Part shown: one piece after another, positions 28,680 to 39,109 of the stretch
Position numbering within the stretch: position 1 is the stretch's first letter
Layout of the letters: the number at the start of each line of letters is the position of its first letter
DNA from: Pseudoalteromonas shioyasakiensis
Lineage (GTDB): Bacteria > Pseudomonadota > Gammaproteobacteria > Enterobacterales > Alteromonadaceae
Assembly (NCBI RefSeq): GCF_019134595.1
Contig: NZ_CP077770.1
Span: 3,282,501 to 3,346,500, forward strand
Direction: 5' to 3'
DNA length: 64,000 bases
Translations under genes and position numbers: made by a program
Notes under the pieces: model-generated
The model's database searches: none
Seen by the model: only the letters and a program-made list of their open reading frames with translations
Told to the model about the DNA's origin: nothing

Positions 28680-29560
28680 ACTGTGCCTTTGAAAAAAGAT
28701 CTTTAATTCACAAAGAGGCTAAGAGGCGCTGCGCTTTAGAGGGATAGTTTATTAAAAATGTTATTGAGTTTGAATTGCGTATTTGTTCTGTTGCTTCTGT
28801 GCTATCTGTGCAAAAAAACATATTGAACCACAGAGGTCACAGAGGCGCTTCGCGCTACACAGAGAAACCAAATGATCACATACAGATTACGAGACGCTGC
28901 GCTTCAGAGAAAAACAAATTAAGTAAGTTCTTGGTTTACTCTTTCTCTTCTTATTCATTTCTTGTTGTGAATAAAAAATTGAACCACAGAGAACACAGAG
29001 GCGCTTCGCGCTACACAGAGAAAAACAAACTATCACATAGAGGCTAAGAGGCGCTGCGAGTATCTTTTATTCCCTCTTTTTCTTCTCATTCACTTCTCTT
29101 TGTGCAAAAAATATATTGAACCACAGAGAACACCGAGGCGCTCCGCGCTGCACAGAGAAAGACAAATTATCACAAAGAGGCTAAGAGGCGCTGCGCTTCA
29201 GAGAAACCAGCTTGAAAGATTTATTGGTTTCCTCTTTCTGTTCTCGTTCACTTCTCTTTGTGCAAATATTTTCGAGTGAAGTAAATTTCACGCCTACGGT
29301 GTCACCTATCACCTCAGCGGCGAATATGCACATTCAACTTAAAGCTTATCTCTACGAGAAAAACACTATGAACCACAGAGTACACCGAGGCGCTTCGCGC
29401 TACACAGAGAAACCAAATGATCACATAGGATTATGAGATACTTCGCTGAAGATAAACACTATTTGAATCTCTCTTTCTTTTCCTCTGTGCTCTCTATGAC
29501 CTCTGTGGTTCAAAAAGCTCTCTTGCGCGAAAATAAATTTCACGCCTACTGTATCGTATT
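28680..29560. repeat. Intergenic repeat island
   Basis: This is a mix of A and B elements between yjbH and the metallo-hydrolase gene. B left arms are seen near 28824, 28981, 29117 and 29370, A elements near 28708, 29030 and 29170, B right arms near 29500, and C-type ends (AAATAAATTTCACGCCTAC) near 29275 and 29531. The 28509-28680 stretch is non-repetitive and should hold the yjbH promoter. The LNHREHRGASRYTEK reading frames here are repeat translations. Confidence 0.85.
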
Positions 29561-29699
29561 TCTGTTTGCAACGAGTTTGATCATCTTACTTAAGGCCTAA
29601 AGCTTCCTACCCTAGACACTGCATGTAGAACTTTACTCGTTGCCGTTATAATCAATAACCTCTATGCTGAACATATGCTTCAAAAATAAGGATATTATT

Positions 29700-31109
29700 A
29701 TGCATATAAAACACCACGGAGCAGTTAATGGTGTTACTGGATCTTGCCACCAGCTTATTATTGACGACAACAACTCAATACTTATCGACTGCGGGCTGTT
29801 TCAGGGTGAAGATAGCTACGAAGATCTCAATATCGACTTTGACATATCAACCGTAAAAGCATTAATCGTCACACACTGCCATATCGATCATGTTGGCCGC
29901 ATACCCTACCTATTTGTTGCCGGGTTTAAAGGCCCTATTTATACCTCTATCGCAACCGCTAAATTATTACCCATGGTCATTGAAGATGCATTAAAAGTGG
30001 GTGTAACAAGAGATGAAGCAATCATTAGAACTTGTTTAAAAAGACTAAAACAACAAATAGTTCCCCTCGATTTCAAAAAATGGTACTCCATCCCTGTAGG
30101 TGCGGGCTTCAGCCCCGAAAAAGCAGCCTCGAGCTCCCAAAGCCAAGAAGCTTTATTTAAAATCCGCCTACAACGTGCTGGCCACATTCTTGGCTCTGCC
30201 TATGTAGAGATTGAACTTGGCAAAAAGCCAAATAACCACAGAGTTGTATTTTCAGGTGATTTAGGTGCGCCTTATACACCGTTATTACCTTCACCTAAAC
30301 CGCCCTACCGCGCAGATACACTTGTGATTGAATCTACCTATGGTGATAAAACCCATGATGGCCGTAAGACACGGGTTAAAGTATTAAAAAATATTATAGA
30401 GCGAGCTGTTGCAGATAATGGCGTGATGCTTATTCCTGCATTCAGTATTGGCCGTACGCAAGAGCTACTTTATGAGCTAGAGCAAATAATTTACTCAGCT
30501 CGTAAAAATTCAATGTGGCATAAGCTACAAGTAATTGTAGACTCGCCAATGGCGGCTAACTTCACTGCCGAGTACCAACACTTTAAAACCTTGTGGGATA
30601 ACGAGGCCAAAAGAAGAATTAAGCAAGGTAGGCACCCGTTAGACTTTAGCCAGCTGCATACTATTGATACTCATCAAGAACACATGGCACTCATTAACTT
30701 TTTAAGTTCAAGGCAACAACCAGCAATAATCATTGCAGCCAGTGGTATGTGCACCGGCGGCAGAATCGTTAATTACCTTGAGAGGTTTTTACCCGACAAA
30801 ACAACCGATATCATTTTTGTGGGTTATCAAGGTAAAGGCACGTTAGGGCGTGATATTCAAACCTATGGACCAAAAGGCGGTTACGTTTATATTAATAACG
30901 AAAAGGTTTATATAAACGCTGCAATACATACCATCAGTGGCTACAGCGCCCATGCAGATCAAAAGGGATTAATTAGGTTTGTAAAGGGTATGAAAAAGAA
31001 GCCGAAGTTGATCAAAATAGTTCACGGCGATGACGAAGCCAAAGCAACCCTAGCTAAAAAATACCAAGCCCTACTCGGCGATAAAACAAAGGTTGAAATA
31101 GCTAGCTAG
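29700..31109 (+). CDS. Beta-CASP metallo-beta-lactamase-fold RNA hydrolase-like protein
   Basis: The ATG at 29700 has AAGGAT eight bases upstream and gives 469 residues; an earlier in-frame ATG is unsupported. The MBL domain shows THCHIDHVGRIPYL (HxHxDH), LQRAGHILGSAYVEIE, SGDLGAP and the VIESTYGD segment. The inserted beta-CASP domain contains IPAFSIGRTQELLYELE and VIVDSPMAANFT. ASGMCTGGRIVNYLERFL and SGYSAHADQKGLIRFV complete the CPSF73/YsnA-like catalytic set. Bacterial relatives act as RNases or exonucleases of uncertain role. It is isolated between repeat islands, without operon partners. Confidence 0.88.
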   Translation: MHIKHHGAVNGVTGSCHQLIIDDNNSILIDCGLFQGEDSYEDLNIDFDISTVKALIVTHCHIDHVGRIPYLFVAGFKGPIYTSIATAKLLPMVIEDALKVGVTRDEAIIRTCLKRLKQQIVPLDFKKWYSIPVGAGFSPEKAASSSQSQEALFKIRLQRAGHILGSAYVEIELGKKPNNHRVVFSGDLGAPYTPLLPSPKPPYRADTLVIESTYGDKTHDGRKTRVKVLKNIIERAVADNGVMLIPAFSIGRTQELLYELEQIIYSARKNSMWHKLQVIVDSPMAANFTAEYQHFKTLWDNEAKRRIKQGRHPLDFSQLHTIDTHQEHMALINFLSSRQQPAIIIAASGMCTGGRIVNYLERFLPDKTTDIIFVGYQGKGTLGRDIQTYGPKGGYVYINNEKVYINAAIHTISGYSAHADQKGLIRFVKGMKKKPKLIKIVHGDDEAKATLAKKYQALLGDKTKVEIAS

Positions 31110-31130
31110 ATTGATCTTCATATACTACGT

Positions 31131-31890
31131 TGAACCACTGAGTACACGGAGGCACTGCGCACTACACAGAGAAAACCAAAATTAATTATTCGAAATTTAA
31201 TCTAGAGAGCTAACTGTAGCGCCAATGATGCAATCGGCTTAAATGCTTTTTGAACCACAGAGAACACAGAGGCACTGCGCACTACACAGAGAAAACCAAA
31301 ATTAATTATTGAAATTTAATCTAGAGAGCTATCTGTAGCAACTGTGGTGTAATCGCCTTAAATAATTTTGAACCACAGAGTACATAGAGGCACTACGTGC
31401 TACACAGAGAAAACTAAAGTTAATTATTCGAGATTTAATCTAGAGAGCTATCTGTAGCAACTGTGGTGTAATCGCCTTAAATAATTTTGAACCACAGAGT
31501 ACATAGAGGCACTGCGTGCTGCACAGAGAAAACCAAAATTAATTATTGAAATTTAATCTAGAGAGCTATCTGTAGCAACTGTGGTGTAATCGCCTTTAAT
31601 AATTTTGAACCACAGAGAGCACAGAGGCGCTTCGCGCTATACAGAGAAAACAAAAGTTAATTATTCGAAATTTAATCAAGGGAGCTAACCGTAGCGCCTA
31701 TGATGTAATTAAGTGTTAATAATTTTGAACCACAGAGAGCACAGAGGCACTGCGCGCTACACAGAGAAAACCAGGTTAATAATTAGAAGTTTAATCAAGG
31801 GAACTAACTGTAGCGCCTATGATGTAATTAAGTTTGAATAATTTTGAACTACAAAGAGCATAGAGGCGCTTCGCTTTAGAGGAAACAACT
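31131..31890. repeat. Tandem array, ~119-bp period, B left arm plus unique spacer
   Basis: Units starting TGAACCACAGAG lie at 31131, 31251, 31369, 31488, 31606, 31726 and 31845 (spacings 120, 118, 119, 118, 120, 119). Each joins a B left arm (GAGGCACTGCGCGCTACACA) to an 80-base spacer with TTAATTATTCGAAATTTAAT, AGAGAGCTA and a CTGTAGC(A/G)-type stretch. Copies differ by scattered substitutions and grade from one end to the other. The last copy changes into an A-type GCTTTAGAGGAAA. The array ends about 70 bases from the GxxExxY gene stop. Confidence 0.92.
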
Positions 31891-31957
31891 CTGAGTAAGC
31901 AGGCGCTTGACCTTAATACATCAGTGGCTCCAATTAGTTTTCAAGCTAAGAGAAATA

Positions 31958-32329
31958 CTAAACTTGAATTCGCTTAACACCATCTACCAGCCTAGTAACA
32001 TTAAAGTTAATCAGCAAGCCTGTTTTGATACCTGTTAATTTTAGATATGTAATTAACTGTGCTGTGTGTATTGGTAAAAGCTTATCGACTGCTTTTAATT
32101 CTATAATTAACTCCCTTGGAAGTAGTATATCGAGTCGATACCCTGCATCTAAAGATAAATTCTTGTATAAAATAGGTAATTCAACCTGATTAAAAGGAGA
32201 AAGTTCAGCTTGCTTTAGCTCATATACCAAACAACTTTCATAAGTAGACTCTAATAAACCAGGCCCAAGTTGTTTATGTACTTCAATCGCGCACTCAATT
32301 ACTTTACGGGTAATGATGTCAGTTTCCAT
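31958..32329 (-). CDS. GxxExxY family protein (PD-(D/E)xK nuclease-like)
   Basis: The ATG at 32329 with AAGGATGGCTAT before it gives 123 residues. LGPGLLESTYESCLVYEL carries the defining G-x-x-E-x-x-Y, and LDILLPRELIIELKAVDKLL carries the D...E-x-K core of the PD-(D/E)xK nuclease fold. IHTAQLITYLKLTG and GLLINFNV complete the domain. GxxExxY proteins are frequent, often solitary, with no established biological role. This gene is bracketed by two different tandem arrays (31131-31890 and 32415-33230), each built from a B repeat arm plus a private spacer, with nothing else between. Family assignment is firm; activity is inferred. Confidence 0.88.
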   Translation of the reverse strand: METDIITRKVIECAIEVHKQLGPGLLESTYESCLVYELKQAELSPFNQVELPILYKNLSLDAGYRLDILLPRELIIELKAVDKLLPIHTAQLITYLKLTGIKTGLLINFNVTRLVDGVKRIQV

Positions 32330-32414
32330 ATAGCCATCCTTGCTAATATTGAACATTAAAAAGCAGTTTATAATTTAAGAATAGCTTAAATTATCTTAAT
32401 AAAACGAAAAATAC

Positions 32415-33230
32415 TTTTTGAACCACAGAGTACACAGAGGCGCTGCGCGCTACATAGAGAAATAAAATATTAAACAGTAGGCGTCACGCTTGCTTGGCGT
32501 GCCTTATATACAACGCCATTCAATCAACCAATATCTGACCCACAAAAAACACTATGAACCACAGAGTACACAGAGGCGCTTCGCGCTACACAGAGAAATA
32601 AAATATTAAACAGTAGGCGTCACGCTTGCTTGGCGCGCCTTACATACAATGCCATTCAATCAACCAATATCTGACCCACAAAAAACACTATGAACCACAG
32701 AGTACACAGAGGCACTGCGCGCTACACAGAGAAATAAAATATTAAACAGTAGTCGTCACGCTTACTTGGCGCGCCTTACATACAATGCCATTCAATCAAC
32801 CAATATCTGACCCACAAAAAACACTATGAACCACAGAGTACACAGAGGCACTGCGCGCTACACAGAGAAATAAAATATTAAACAGTAGGCGTCACGCTTG
32901 CTTGGCGCGCCTTACATACAATGCCATTCAATCAACCAATATCTGACCCACAAAAAACACTATGAACCACAGAGTACACAGAGGCACTGCGCGCTACACA
33001 GAGAAATAAAATATTAAACAGTAGTCGTCACGCTTACTTGGCGCGCCTTACATACAATGCCATTCAATCAACCAATATCTGACCCACAAAAAACACTATG
33101 AACCACAGAGTACACAGAGGCGCTTCGCGCTACACAGAGAAATAAAATATTAAACAGTAGGCGTCACGCTTGCTTGGCGCGCCTTACATACAATGCCATT
33201 CAATCAACCAATATCTGACCCACAAAAAAC
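32415..33230. repeat. Tandem array, exact 136-bp period, six copies
   Basis: Units lie at 32415, 32551, 32687, 32823, 32959 and 33095, and a partial seventh begins at 33231; the spacing is exactly 136 bases throughout. Each unit is ACTATGAACCACAGAGTACA, a B left arm, then AATAAAATATTAAACAGTAG, the C-unit right half (GCGTCACGCTTGCTTGGCGC) and ATTCAATCAACCAATATCTG. Two variant spellings (GTAGGCGT...GCTT and GTAGTCGT...ACTT) alternate among copies, suggesting higher-order duplication. The array lies 86 bases upstream of the GxxExxY start. Confidence 0.95.
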
Positions 33231-33800
33231 ACTATGAACCACAGAGTACACCGAGGCGCTTCTCGCTACATAGAGAAACCAAATGACCACATAGAGATTG
33301 TGAGACGCTGCGCTGAAGAGAAATACTATTTTGAAACTCTCTTTCTCTTCCTCTGTGCTCTCTATGACCTCTGTGGTTCAATCAAGATCTTCGCGCGAAA
33401 TAAATTTCACGCCTACGGTGTCGCCTATCACCTCAGTGACCAATATGCATGCTCACATTAACACTCACGGCGAGCTTTTCTCTTTGTATAAAAACACTTT
33501 TAGCCACAGAGCGCACAGAGGCGCTTCGCGCTTCATAGAGAAAATTAAATTAATTCTAAAACTCATAAAACACCGGGCTGAAGATAAAGCACCTTGTACC
33601 TCTTTCTCTTCCTCTGTGCTCTCTGTGCCCTCTGTGGTTCAAAGCTCTTAAAATTTTGGTATCCAAAACATCCCACAAACTAACATAACACTACCAAACA
33701 GCTCTTTCTGAGTTTTTAGTCTTGCCGTATTTACCTCTGTGTTCTCTGTGTCCTCTGTGGTTCAAAAGAGATCTTACGTGCATAATAAATTTCAGACCTA
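33231..33800. repeat. B and C repeat elements downstream of the 136-bp array
   Basis: A B element with both arms (left at 33231, right ending about 33381), a C-type half (CGCGAAATAAATTTCACGCC) and a second B pair (about 33500-33645) are present. A lone B right arm lies near 33735 and a decayed C end near 33780. From 33800 to the galU terminator about 110 bases are unassigned. No gene is supported. Confidence 0.82.
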
Positions 33801-33906
33801 CGGTATCAAATATCACTTTAGTAAAGAGTCTACACATTCACCTTAAGTCTATTAATTATCTCAATCTGTAATCCTCGCCCCTTTGTGTTTAAAATTCTAT
33901 CTAATA

Positions 33907-33938
33907 AACAAAAACGCCTACACAATGTGTAGGCGTTT
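33907..33938 (-). terminator. galU terminator
   Basis: AAACGCCTACAC and GTGTAGGCGTTT form a perfect 12-bp stem with a three-base loop. On the minus strand a T-run follows. It lies 26 bases after the galU stop and closes the minus-strand polysaccharide region. Confidence 0.92.
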
Positions 33939-33964
33939 AGATATATCAGAAACTGACAAAGAGA

Positions 33965-34873
33965 TTAAACCGCTTTTAAATGACTCACTTTTGGCTCAAC
34001 CATTTCACTTAAAAACTCAGAGAACTCTGCGCCTAGATTATCATCGCGCATACTGTATTCTACAATTGCTTTTAAATAACCAAGCTTATCACCACAGTCA
34101 TGTGCTCTGCCACTCATGTGGAAAGCCTCAACAACTTCAGTTTTCATCAGCTCATCAATCGCATCGGTTAATTGAATTTCGCCACCAGCGCCCGCAGGTG
34201 TTTTAGCAAGTAACGGCCAAATAGCTTTTGATAACACATAACGGCCAACAACCGCTAAATTAGAAGGTGCTTCTTCAGCCTTTGGTTTTTCAACCATGGT
34301 TTTAATTGGCGCACTTTCGCCTGCTTTAATTTTTACACCACCAATATCTGCAATACCATATTTGTGCACACTTTCTTGCGGAACAGGTTCCAGCATAATT
34401 TGGCTTGCTTTAACGTCTTTAAAGCGCTTAATCATAGCGGCAATGTTCTCGTTTTTTTGGTCAGCAGTGTAACTATCTAAAATAACATCAGGCAGTACAA
34501 CAACAAAATCGTCATCACCGACTATTGGCTTTGCGCACATAACTGCGTGACCTAAGCCCATAGCTTCGCCTTGACGAACATGCATAATGGTTACATCAGG
34601 TGGGCAGATAGAACGAACTTCTTCTAGCAGTGTTCGCTTTACACGTTTTTCGAGTGTAGCCTCTAGCTCAAAGCTAGTATCAAAGTGATTTTCAATAGCG
34701 TTTTTTGAGCTATGAGTTACTAATACAATCTCTTTAATACCGGCAGCTACACACTCGTTTACGATGTATTGAATAAGTGGTTTATCAACTAACGGCAGCA
34801 TTTCTTTAGGAATTGCTTTGGTCATTGGAAGCATACGGGTACCAAGGCCCGCAACTGGGATCACTGCTTTCAT
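33965..34873 (-). CDS. galU: UTP-glucose-1-phosphate uridylyltransferase
   Basis: GalU makes UDP-glucose from UTP and glucose 1-phosphate in the cytoplasm, feeding the neighbouring Ugd. The 302 residues match the bacterial enzyme. [20 protein letters not shown] is the nucleotide loop and catalytic Lys. [49 protein letters not shown] and [15 protein letters not shown] are the conserved substrate segments. AAGGGAC precedes the ATG. It is the last gene of the minus-strand polysaccharide region but is separated from the next by a 1.1-kb repeat island, so it probably has its own promoter. Confidence 0.97.
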   Translation of the reverse strand: MKAVIPVAGLGTRMLPMTKAIPKEMLPLVDKPLIQYIVNECVAAGIKEIVLVTHSSKNAIENHFDTSFELEATLEKRVKRTLLEEVRSICPPDVTIMHVRQGEAMGLGHAVMCAKPIVGDDDFVVVLPDVILDSYTADQKNENIAAMIKRFKDVKASQIMLEPVPQESVHKYGIADIGGVKIKAGESAPIKTMVEKPKAEEAPSNLAVVGRYVLSKAIWPLLAKTPAGAGGEIQLTDAIDELMKTEVVEAFHMSGRAHDCGDKLGYLKAIVEYSMRDDNLGAEFSEFLSEMVEPKVSHLKAV

Positions 34874-34979
34874 ATTAAGTCCCTTATCTAATAATTTAAT
34901 CTACAATAATACCAAACTAACAGTACCAATGTAGATACAAGCTGAATGGTTTTTTATTTTATTTTTCGTTAATACCAAT

Positions 34980-35940
34980 GTTCACGAAGAGGTTATGAGA
35001 CAGAAATACTAGTTGAATCCCTCCTTCTCTTCCTCTGTGCTCTCTGTGACCTCTATGGTTCAATCAAGATCTTCACGCAAAATAAATTTCACGCCTACAG
35101 TGTCGTCTATCAGCTCAGCAGCGAATATGTGCGCTCACATTAACACTCACGGCTAGCTTTTCTTTTTGTGTAAAAACACATTTGAACCACAGAGTACACC
35201 GAGGCGCTTCGCGCTACACAGAGAAACCAAATGATCACATAGAGATTATGAGACGCTGCGCTGAAGAGAAACACTATTTGAATCTCTCCTTCTCTTCCTC
35301 TATGTTCTCTGTGACCTCTGTGGTTCAATCAAGCTCTTCACGCGAAATAAATTTCACGCCTACATCAAAGGCAATAATTGCACAAAGAGGCTAAGAGGCG
35401 CTTCGCTGAAGAGAAACACTAATTTAAATCCCTCCTTCTCTTCCTCTGTGCTCTCTATGACCTCTGTGGTTCAATCAAGATCTTCACGCGAAATAAATTT
35501 CACGCCTACAGTGTCGTCTATCAGCTCAGCAGCGAATATGTGCGCTCACATTAACACTCACGGCTAGCTTTTCTTTTTGTGTAAAAACACATTTGAACCA
35601 CAGAGTACACCGAGGCGCTTCGCGCTACACAGAGAAACCAAATGATCACATAGAGATTATGAGACGCTGCGCTAAAGAGAAATACTATTTAAATACCTCC
35701 TTCTCTACCTCCGTGATCTCAGTGCCCTCTGTGGTTAGAAAAGGTCTTTAATTCACAAAGTGGCTAAGAGATGCTTCGCTAAAAAGGAAGTATCTTTTGG
35801 TTTCCTCTTTCTCTTCTCGTTCACTTCTCTTTGTGCAATTACTTTCGCGCGAAATTGTTGTGGTCAACAAATAAATTTCACGCCTACGGTGCTGCTTATC
35901 ACCTCAGCATAGAAAAAGCACATTAGACTTATAGCTTCTA
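34980..35940. repeat. Intergenic repeat island with a ~410-bp direct repeat
   Basis: The stretch from about 35020 to 35290 (B right arm, C end, GTGTCGTCTATCAGCTCAGC, TTAACACTCACGGCTAGCTT, B left arm, A middle) recurs at about 35430-35700 with very few changes, giving a direct repeat with an offset near 410 bases. A and C elements fill the rest. The C unit near 35850 is split by a short TTGTTGTGGTCAACA insertion. No gene is supported. Confidence 0.87.
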
Positions 35941-35977
35941 TGCTTTGCTCTTTCAGCCCCTAGAAATTCACAAGAGT

Positions 35978-36988
35978 TTATTGTTTGTTATAAAACTCTT
36001 TATACCAACTGATAAGCTCAGCTACACCTTGCTTAACACCTACAGCAGGTTTGTAACCTGTAGCTTTGTATAAGTCTTGGGTATCTGCATACGTTTTATA
36101 AACGTCACCAGCCTGCATTTCACGAAAGTTTTTCTTAGCTTCAATACCTAATTCGCTTTCAATAGCACTAATAAAGTCCATTAGGTTAATTGGGCTACCA
36201 TGGCCAATGTTGTACACCTTAAACGGGGCAGAACTTGTTGCCGGTGAACCGGTTTCAACTTTCCAGTTATCATCACGTTCAGGTACTACATCAGCGGCAC
36301 GTACAACTCCTTCAACGATATCGTCAATGAAGGTGAAGTCACGCCACATATCGCCATTGTTATTAATATCGATCGTATCGCCGTCGAGGATCTTTTTAGT
36401 AAAAATATAAGGCGCCATATCTGGGCGACCCCATGGGCCATAAACCGTAAAAAAACGTAAGCCTGTTGTTGGCAAGTTATACAAATGCGAGTAACTATGA
36501 GCCATTAGCTCATTAGCTTTTTTAGTAGCTGCATAAAACGAAACCGGGTGATCAACACTGTCGGTTGTTTCGAATGGAGTTTTTTCGTTTAAGCCATAAA
36601 CAGAGCTCGACGAAGCATAAACTAAATGCGCAACCTTATTGTGACGACACCCTTCAAGTACATTTAAATGACCAACAAGGTTTGAATCTGCATAAGCGTC
36701 TGGATTTTCAATTGAATAACGCACGCCAGCTTGTGCTGCTAAATGAATAACACGATCAAATTGCTCATTTTTGAAAAGTTCAGCCATTGCAGTACGCTCT
36801 GCAATATCAAGTTTAACAAAACTAAAGTTGCTGTTATCTTTAATTAGCTCAAGGCGGGCAAGTTTTAAATTTACATCGTAATAGTCGTTTAGGTTATCAA
36901 TACCAACAACTGTATGGCCTTGCGCTAGTAGCTTTTGGCAAGTAGCTGCGCCAATAAAACCCGCAGCTCCGGTTACTAAATATTTCAT
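35978..36988 (-). CDS. UDP-glucuronate 4-epimerase-like NAD-dependent epimerase
   Basis: The 336-residue extended SDR starts KYLVTGAAGFIGAATCQKLL (GxxGxxG). It contains IDNLNDYYDVNLKLARLELI, VIHLAAQAGVRYSIENPDAY, the catalytic SSSSVYG and YAATKKANE (YxxxK), and RFFTVYGPWGRPDMAPYIFT. These are hallmarks of the UDP-GlcA C4-epimerase group (LspL/CapI/GAE), which makes UDP-galacturonate. Ugd, which makes UDP-GlcA, is the next gene upstream, and GalU supplies UDP-Glc, so a three-step uronic acid branch is likely. TAGGAATAAA precedes the ATG. Confident on family, less on exact epimer. Confidence 0.9.
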   Translation of the reverse strand: MKYLVTGAAGFIGAATCQKLLAQGHTVVGIDNLNDYYDVNLKLARLELIKDNSNFSFVKLDIAERTAMAELFKNEQFDRVIHLAAQAGVRYSIENPDAYADSNLVGHLNVLEGCRHNKVAHLVYASSSSVYGLNEKTPFETTDSVDHPVSFYAATKKANELMAHSYSHLYNLPTTGLRFFTVYGPWGRPDMAPYIFTKKILDGDTIDINNNGDMWRDFTFIDDIVEGVVRAADVVPERDDNWKVETGSPATSSAPFKVYNIGHGSPINLMDFISAIESELGIEAKKNFREMQAGDVYKTYADTQDLYKATGYKPAVGVKQGVAELISWYKEFYNKQ

Positions 36989-37059
36989 TTTATTCCTACT
37001 TTTTTAGAGCCCGAAGGCCGCCAATTCTTTTGACTTAATTAAAGCTTTAATGCTCTTAC

Positions 37060-37737
37060 TTTGAACCACAGAGTACACCAAGGCGCAACGCGCTACACAG
37101 AGAAACTAAATGTTCGCAAAGAGATAAAGAGACGCTGCGCTTTAAATAAAAAGCTTAAATACCTCCTTCTCAACCTCTATGCTCTCTATGCCCTCTGTGG
37201 TTTTAATTAGGTTAAAGATAGAAAAACACTATGAACCACAGAGCACACAGAGGCGCTGCGCTTCAGAGAAAACAAAAAGCTTTATTATCACTTCCTCGTT
37301 CTTTTCTCGTTTACTTATCTTTGTTCAAAGGTTCTTTAATTCGTAGGAACGGCTTTAGCTGTGAATTACACTAAAGACTTCGGCACTAAAGTACCTCCTA
37401 CATTACCTAAAAACAGCACTGTGCATATCTGATTCTATAAATTACTTCCTCTGTGCTCTCAGTGTCCTCTGTGGTTCAATCAAGCTCTTTGCGAGAAATA
37501 AATTTCACGCCTACATTAAATACAACTAATCGCACAAAGAGGCTAAGAGACGCTGCGCTTTAGAGGAAATAAAAAATGATCTTGTGGTTTCCTCATTCTC
37601 TTCTCATTCACTTCTCTTTGTGAATAAATTTTCGTGCGAAGTAAATTTCATACCTACGATGCCACCAATCACCTCAGCGGCGAATATGCACATTCAGCTC
37701 AAAACTGACAGCTGAAAGCTGAAAGCTGACAGCTAAT
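37060..37737. repeat. Intergenic repeat island between the epimerase gene and ugd
   Basis: It holds a B left arm near 37063 and its right arm near 37190, another B left arm near 37230 running into A sequence, and an F/E segment (TTCGTAGGAACGGCTTTAGC, GGCACTAAAGTACCTCCTAC) near 37338. That segment closely matches the one near 23980-24060. Another B right arm near 37470, C and A elements and a D unit ending at the ugd stop complete it. No gene is supported. Confidence 0.85.
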
Positions 37738-37742
37738 TCGCA

Positions 37743-38909
37743 TTAATCACTTCCAAACAAATCGCGGGTATAAACCTTATCTGCTACATCTTGTAACTCT
37801 TCGGCCATGCGGTTAGACACAATTACATCAGAGATACTTTTAAGCTCATCAAGGTTTTTAATTACACGCGAATTAAAGAATGCTTCGCCTTCAAAGGTTG
37901 GCTCGTAAACCACTACTTCAATACCTTTAGCTTTAATGCGTTTCATAATGCCTTGAATAGCCGACGCCCTAAAATTATCAGAGCCAGATTTCATCACTAA
38001 ACGATAAATACCCACCACTTTAGGTTTACGATTAATAATGGAGTTAGCAATAAAATCTTTACGAGTCGTATTGGCATCTACAATCGCACGGATCATATTG
38101 TTCGGCACATCTTGGTAGTTAGCTAATAGCTGCTTGGTATCTTTAGGTAAACAGTAACCACCATAACCAAACGATGGGTTGTTATAGTGTTTACCAATAC
38201 GTGGGTCTAGGCCTACACCTTCAATAATCTGTTTTGCATCTAAACCATGGCTTTCGGCGTAGCTGTCTAACTCGTTAAAGTAAGCTACACGCATTGCTAG
38301 GTAAGTGTTCGAAAATAACTTAATCGCCTCAGCTTCGGTTGAGTCAGTAAATAATACTTCGATATCTGTTTTTACAGCGCCCTCTGCCAATAAATTTGCA
38401 AACACTTTCGCGCGCTCACTTTGTTCACCCACAATAATACGTGATGGGTGTAAGTTATCGTATAGCGCTTTACCTTCACGTAAAAACTCAGGCGAAAAAA
38501 TAATATTATCAGTACCAAACTGCTCTTTTACTGATTTGGTATAACCCACTGGCACTGTTGACTTAATGATCATGGTAGCGGTTGGGTTTATAGCTAACAC
38601 GTCGCTAATTACCGACTCCACCGAGCGAGTATTAAAATAATTAGTTTCTGGGTCATAATCAGTTGGAGTGGCAATGACTACAAATTCGGCATTTAAAAGC
38701 GCTGACTCTTTATTTGTGGTTGCGCTAAAGTTAAGTGGCTTATTTTGTAAAAAATCACTAATTTCAGTATCAACGATTGGCGACTGTTTACTTTGTAATA
38801 GAGCAACCTTTTGCTCATCAATATCTAAAGCAACAACCTTGTTATACTGCGCTAAAAGCATTGCATTAGACAGGCCTACATAACCCGTACCAACTACCGC
38901 TATTTTCAT
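37743..38909 (-). CDS. ugd: UDP-glucose 6-dehydrogenase
   Basis: Ugd oxidises UDP-glucose to UDP-glucuronate with two NAD+. The 388-residue length equals the E. coli enzyme. [20 protein letters not shown] is the Rossmann motif. [32 protein letters not shown], and [20 protein letters not shown] (catalytic Cys) are diagnostic, and the C-terminal half contains [29 protein letters not shown] precedes the ATG. Its product is the substrate of the epimerase gene 750 bases downstream. A repeat island separates the two, which may allow separate control. Confidence 0.97.
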   Translation of the reverse strand: MKIAVVGTGYVGLSNAMLLAQYNKVVALDIDEQKVALLQSKQSPIVDTEISDFLQNKPLNFSATTNKESALLNAEFVVIATPTDYDPETNYFNTRSVESVISDVLAINPTATMIIKSTVPVGYTKSVKEQFGTDNIIFSPEFLREGKALYDNLHPSRIIVGEQSERAKVFANLLAEGAVKTDIEVLFTDSTEAEAIKLFSNTYLAMRVAYFNELDSYAESHGLDAKQIIEGVGLDPRIGKHYNNPSFGYGGYCLPKDTKQLLANYQDVPNNMIRAIVDANTTRKDFIANSIINRKPKVVGIYRLVMKSGSDNFRASAIQGIMKRIKAKGIEVVVYEPTFEGEAFFNSRVIKNLDELKSISDVIVSNRMAEELQDVADKVYTRDLFGSD

Positions 38910-39058
38910 TTAATAATATCCTTTCGTATAAGCCGCACCTTCACTGGAAGATACTTATTTTACCAGTATTATAAGCAACATCAGCTCTAGTTAGAACCTT
39001 ATAAAAAGCTAATTGAGCTATATGTAATACACTTAAATAAATTTCATAGCTTTAAAAA

Positions 39059-39083
39059 CAATTAAAGCGCGAAAAATCGCGCT
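39059..39083 (-). terminator. Terminator after the WbpM-like gene
   Basis: AGCGCGA and TCGCGCT pair with a four-base loop. On the minus strand the stem is followed by TTTAATTGTTTTT. It is about 27 bases past the stop of the dehydratase gene. Confidence 0.72.
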
Positions 39084-39109
39084 CAAAAAGAGTAAAAACA
39101 CAAAAAATT

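Noticed and set aside
32415..33230. CRISPR array
   Set aside because: The repeat period is 136 bases with conserved sequence across the whole unit. There are no short repeats with unique spacers and no cas genes.
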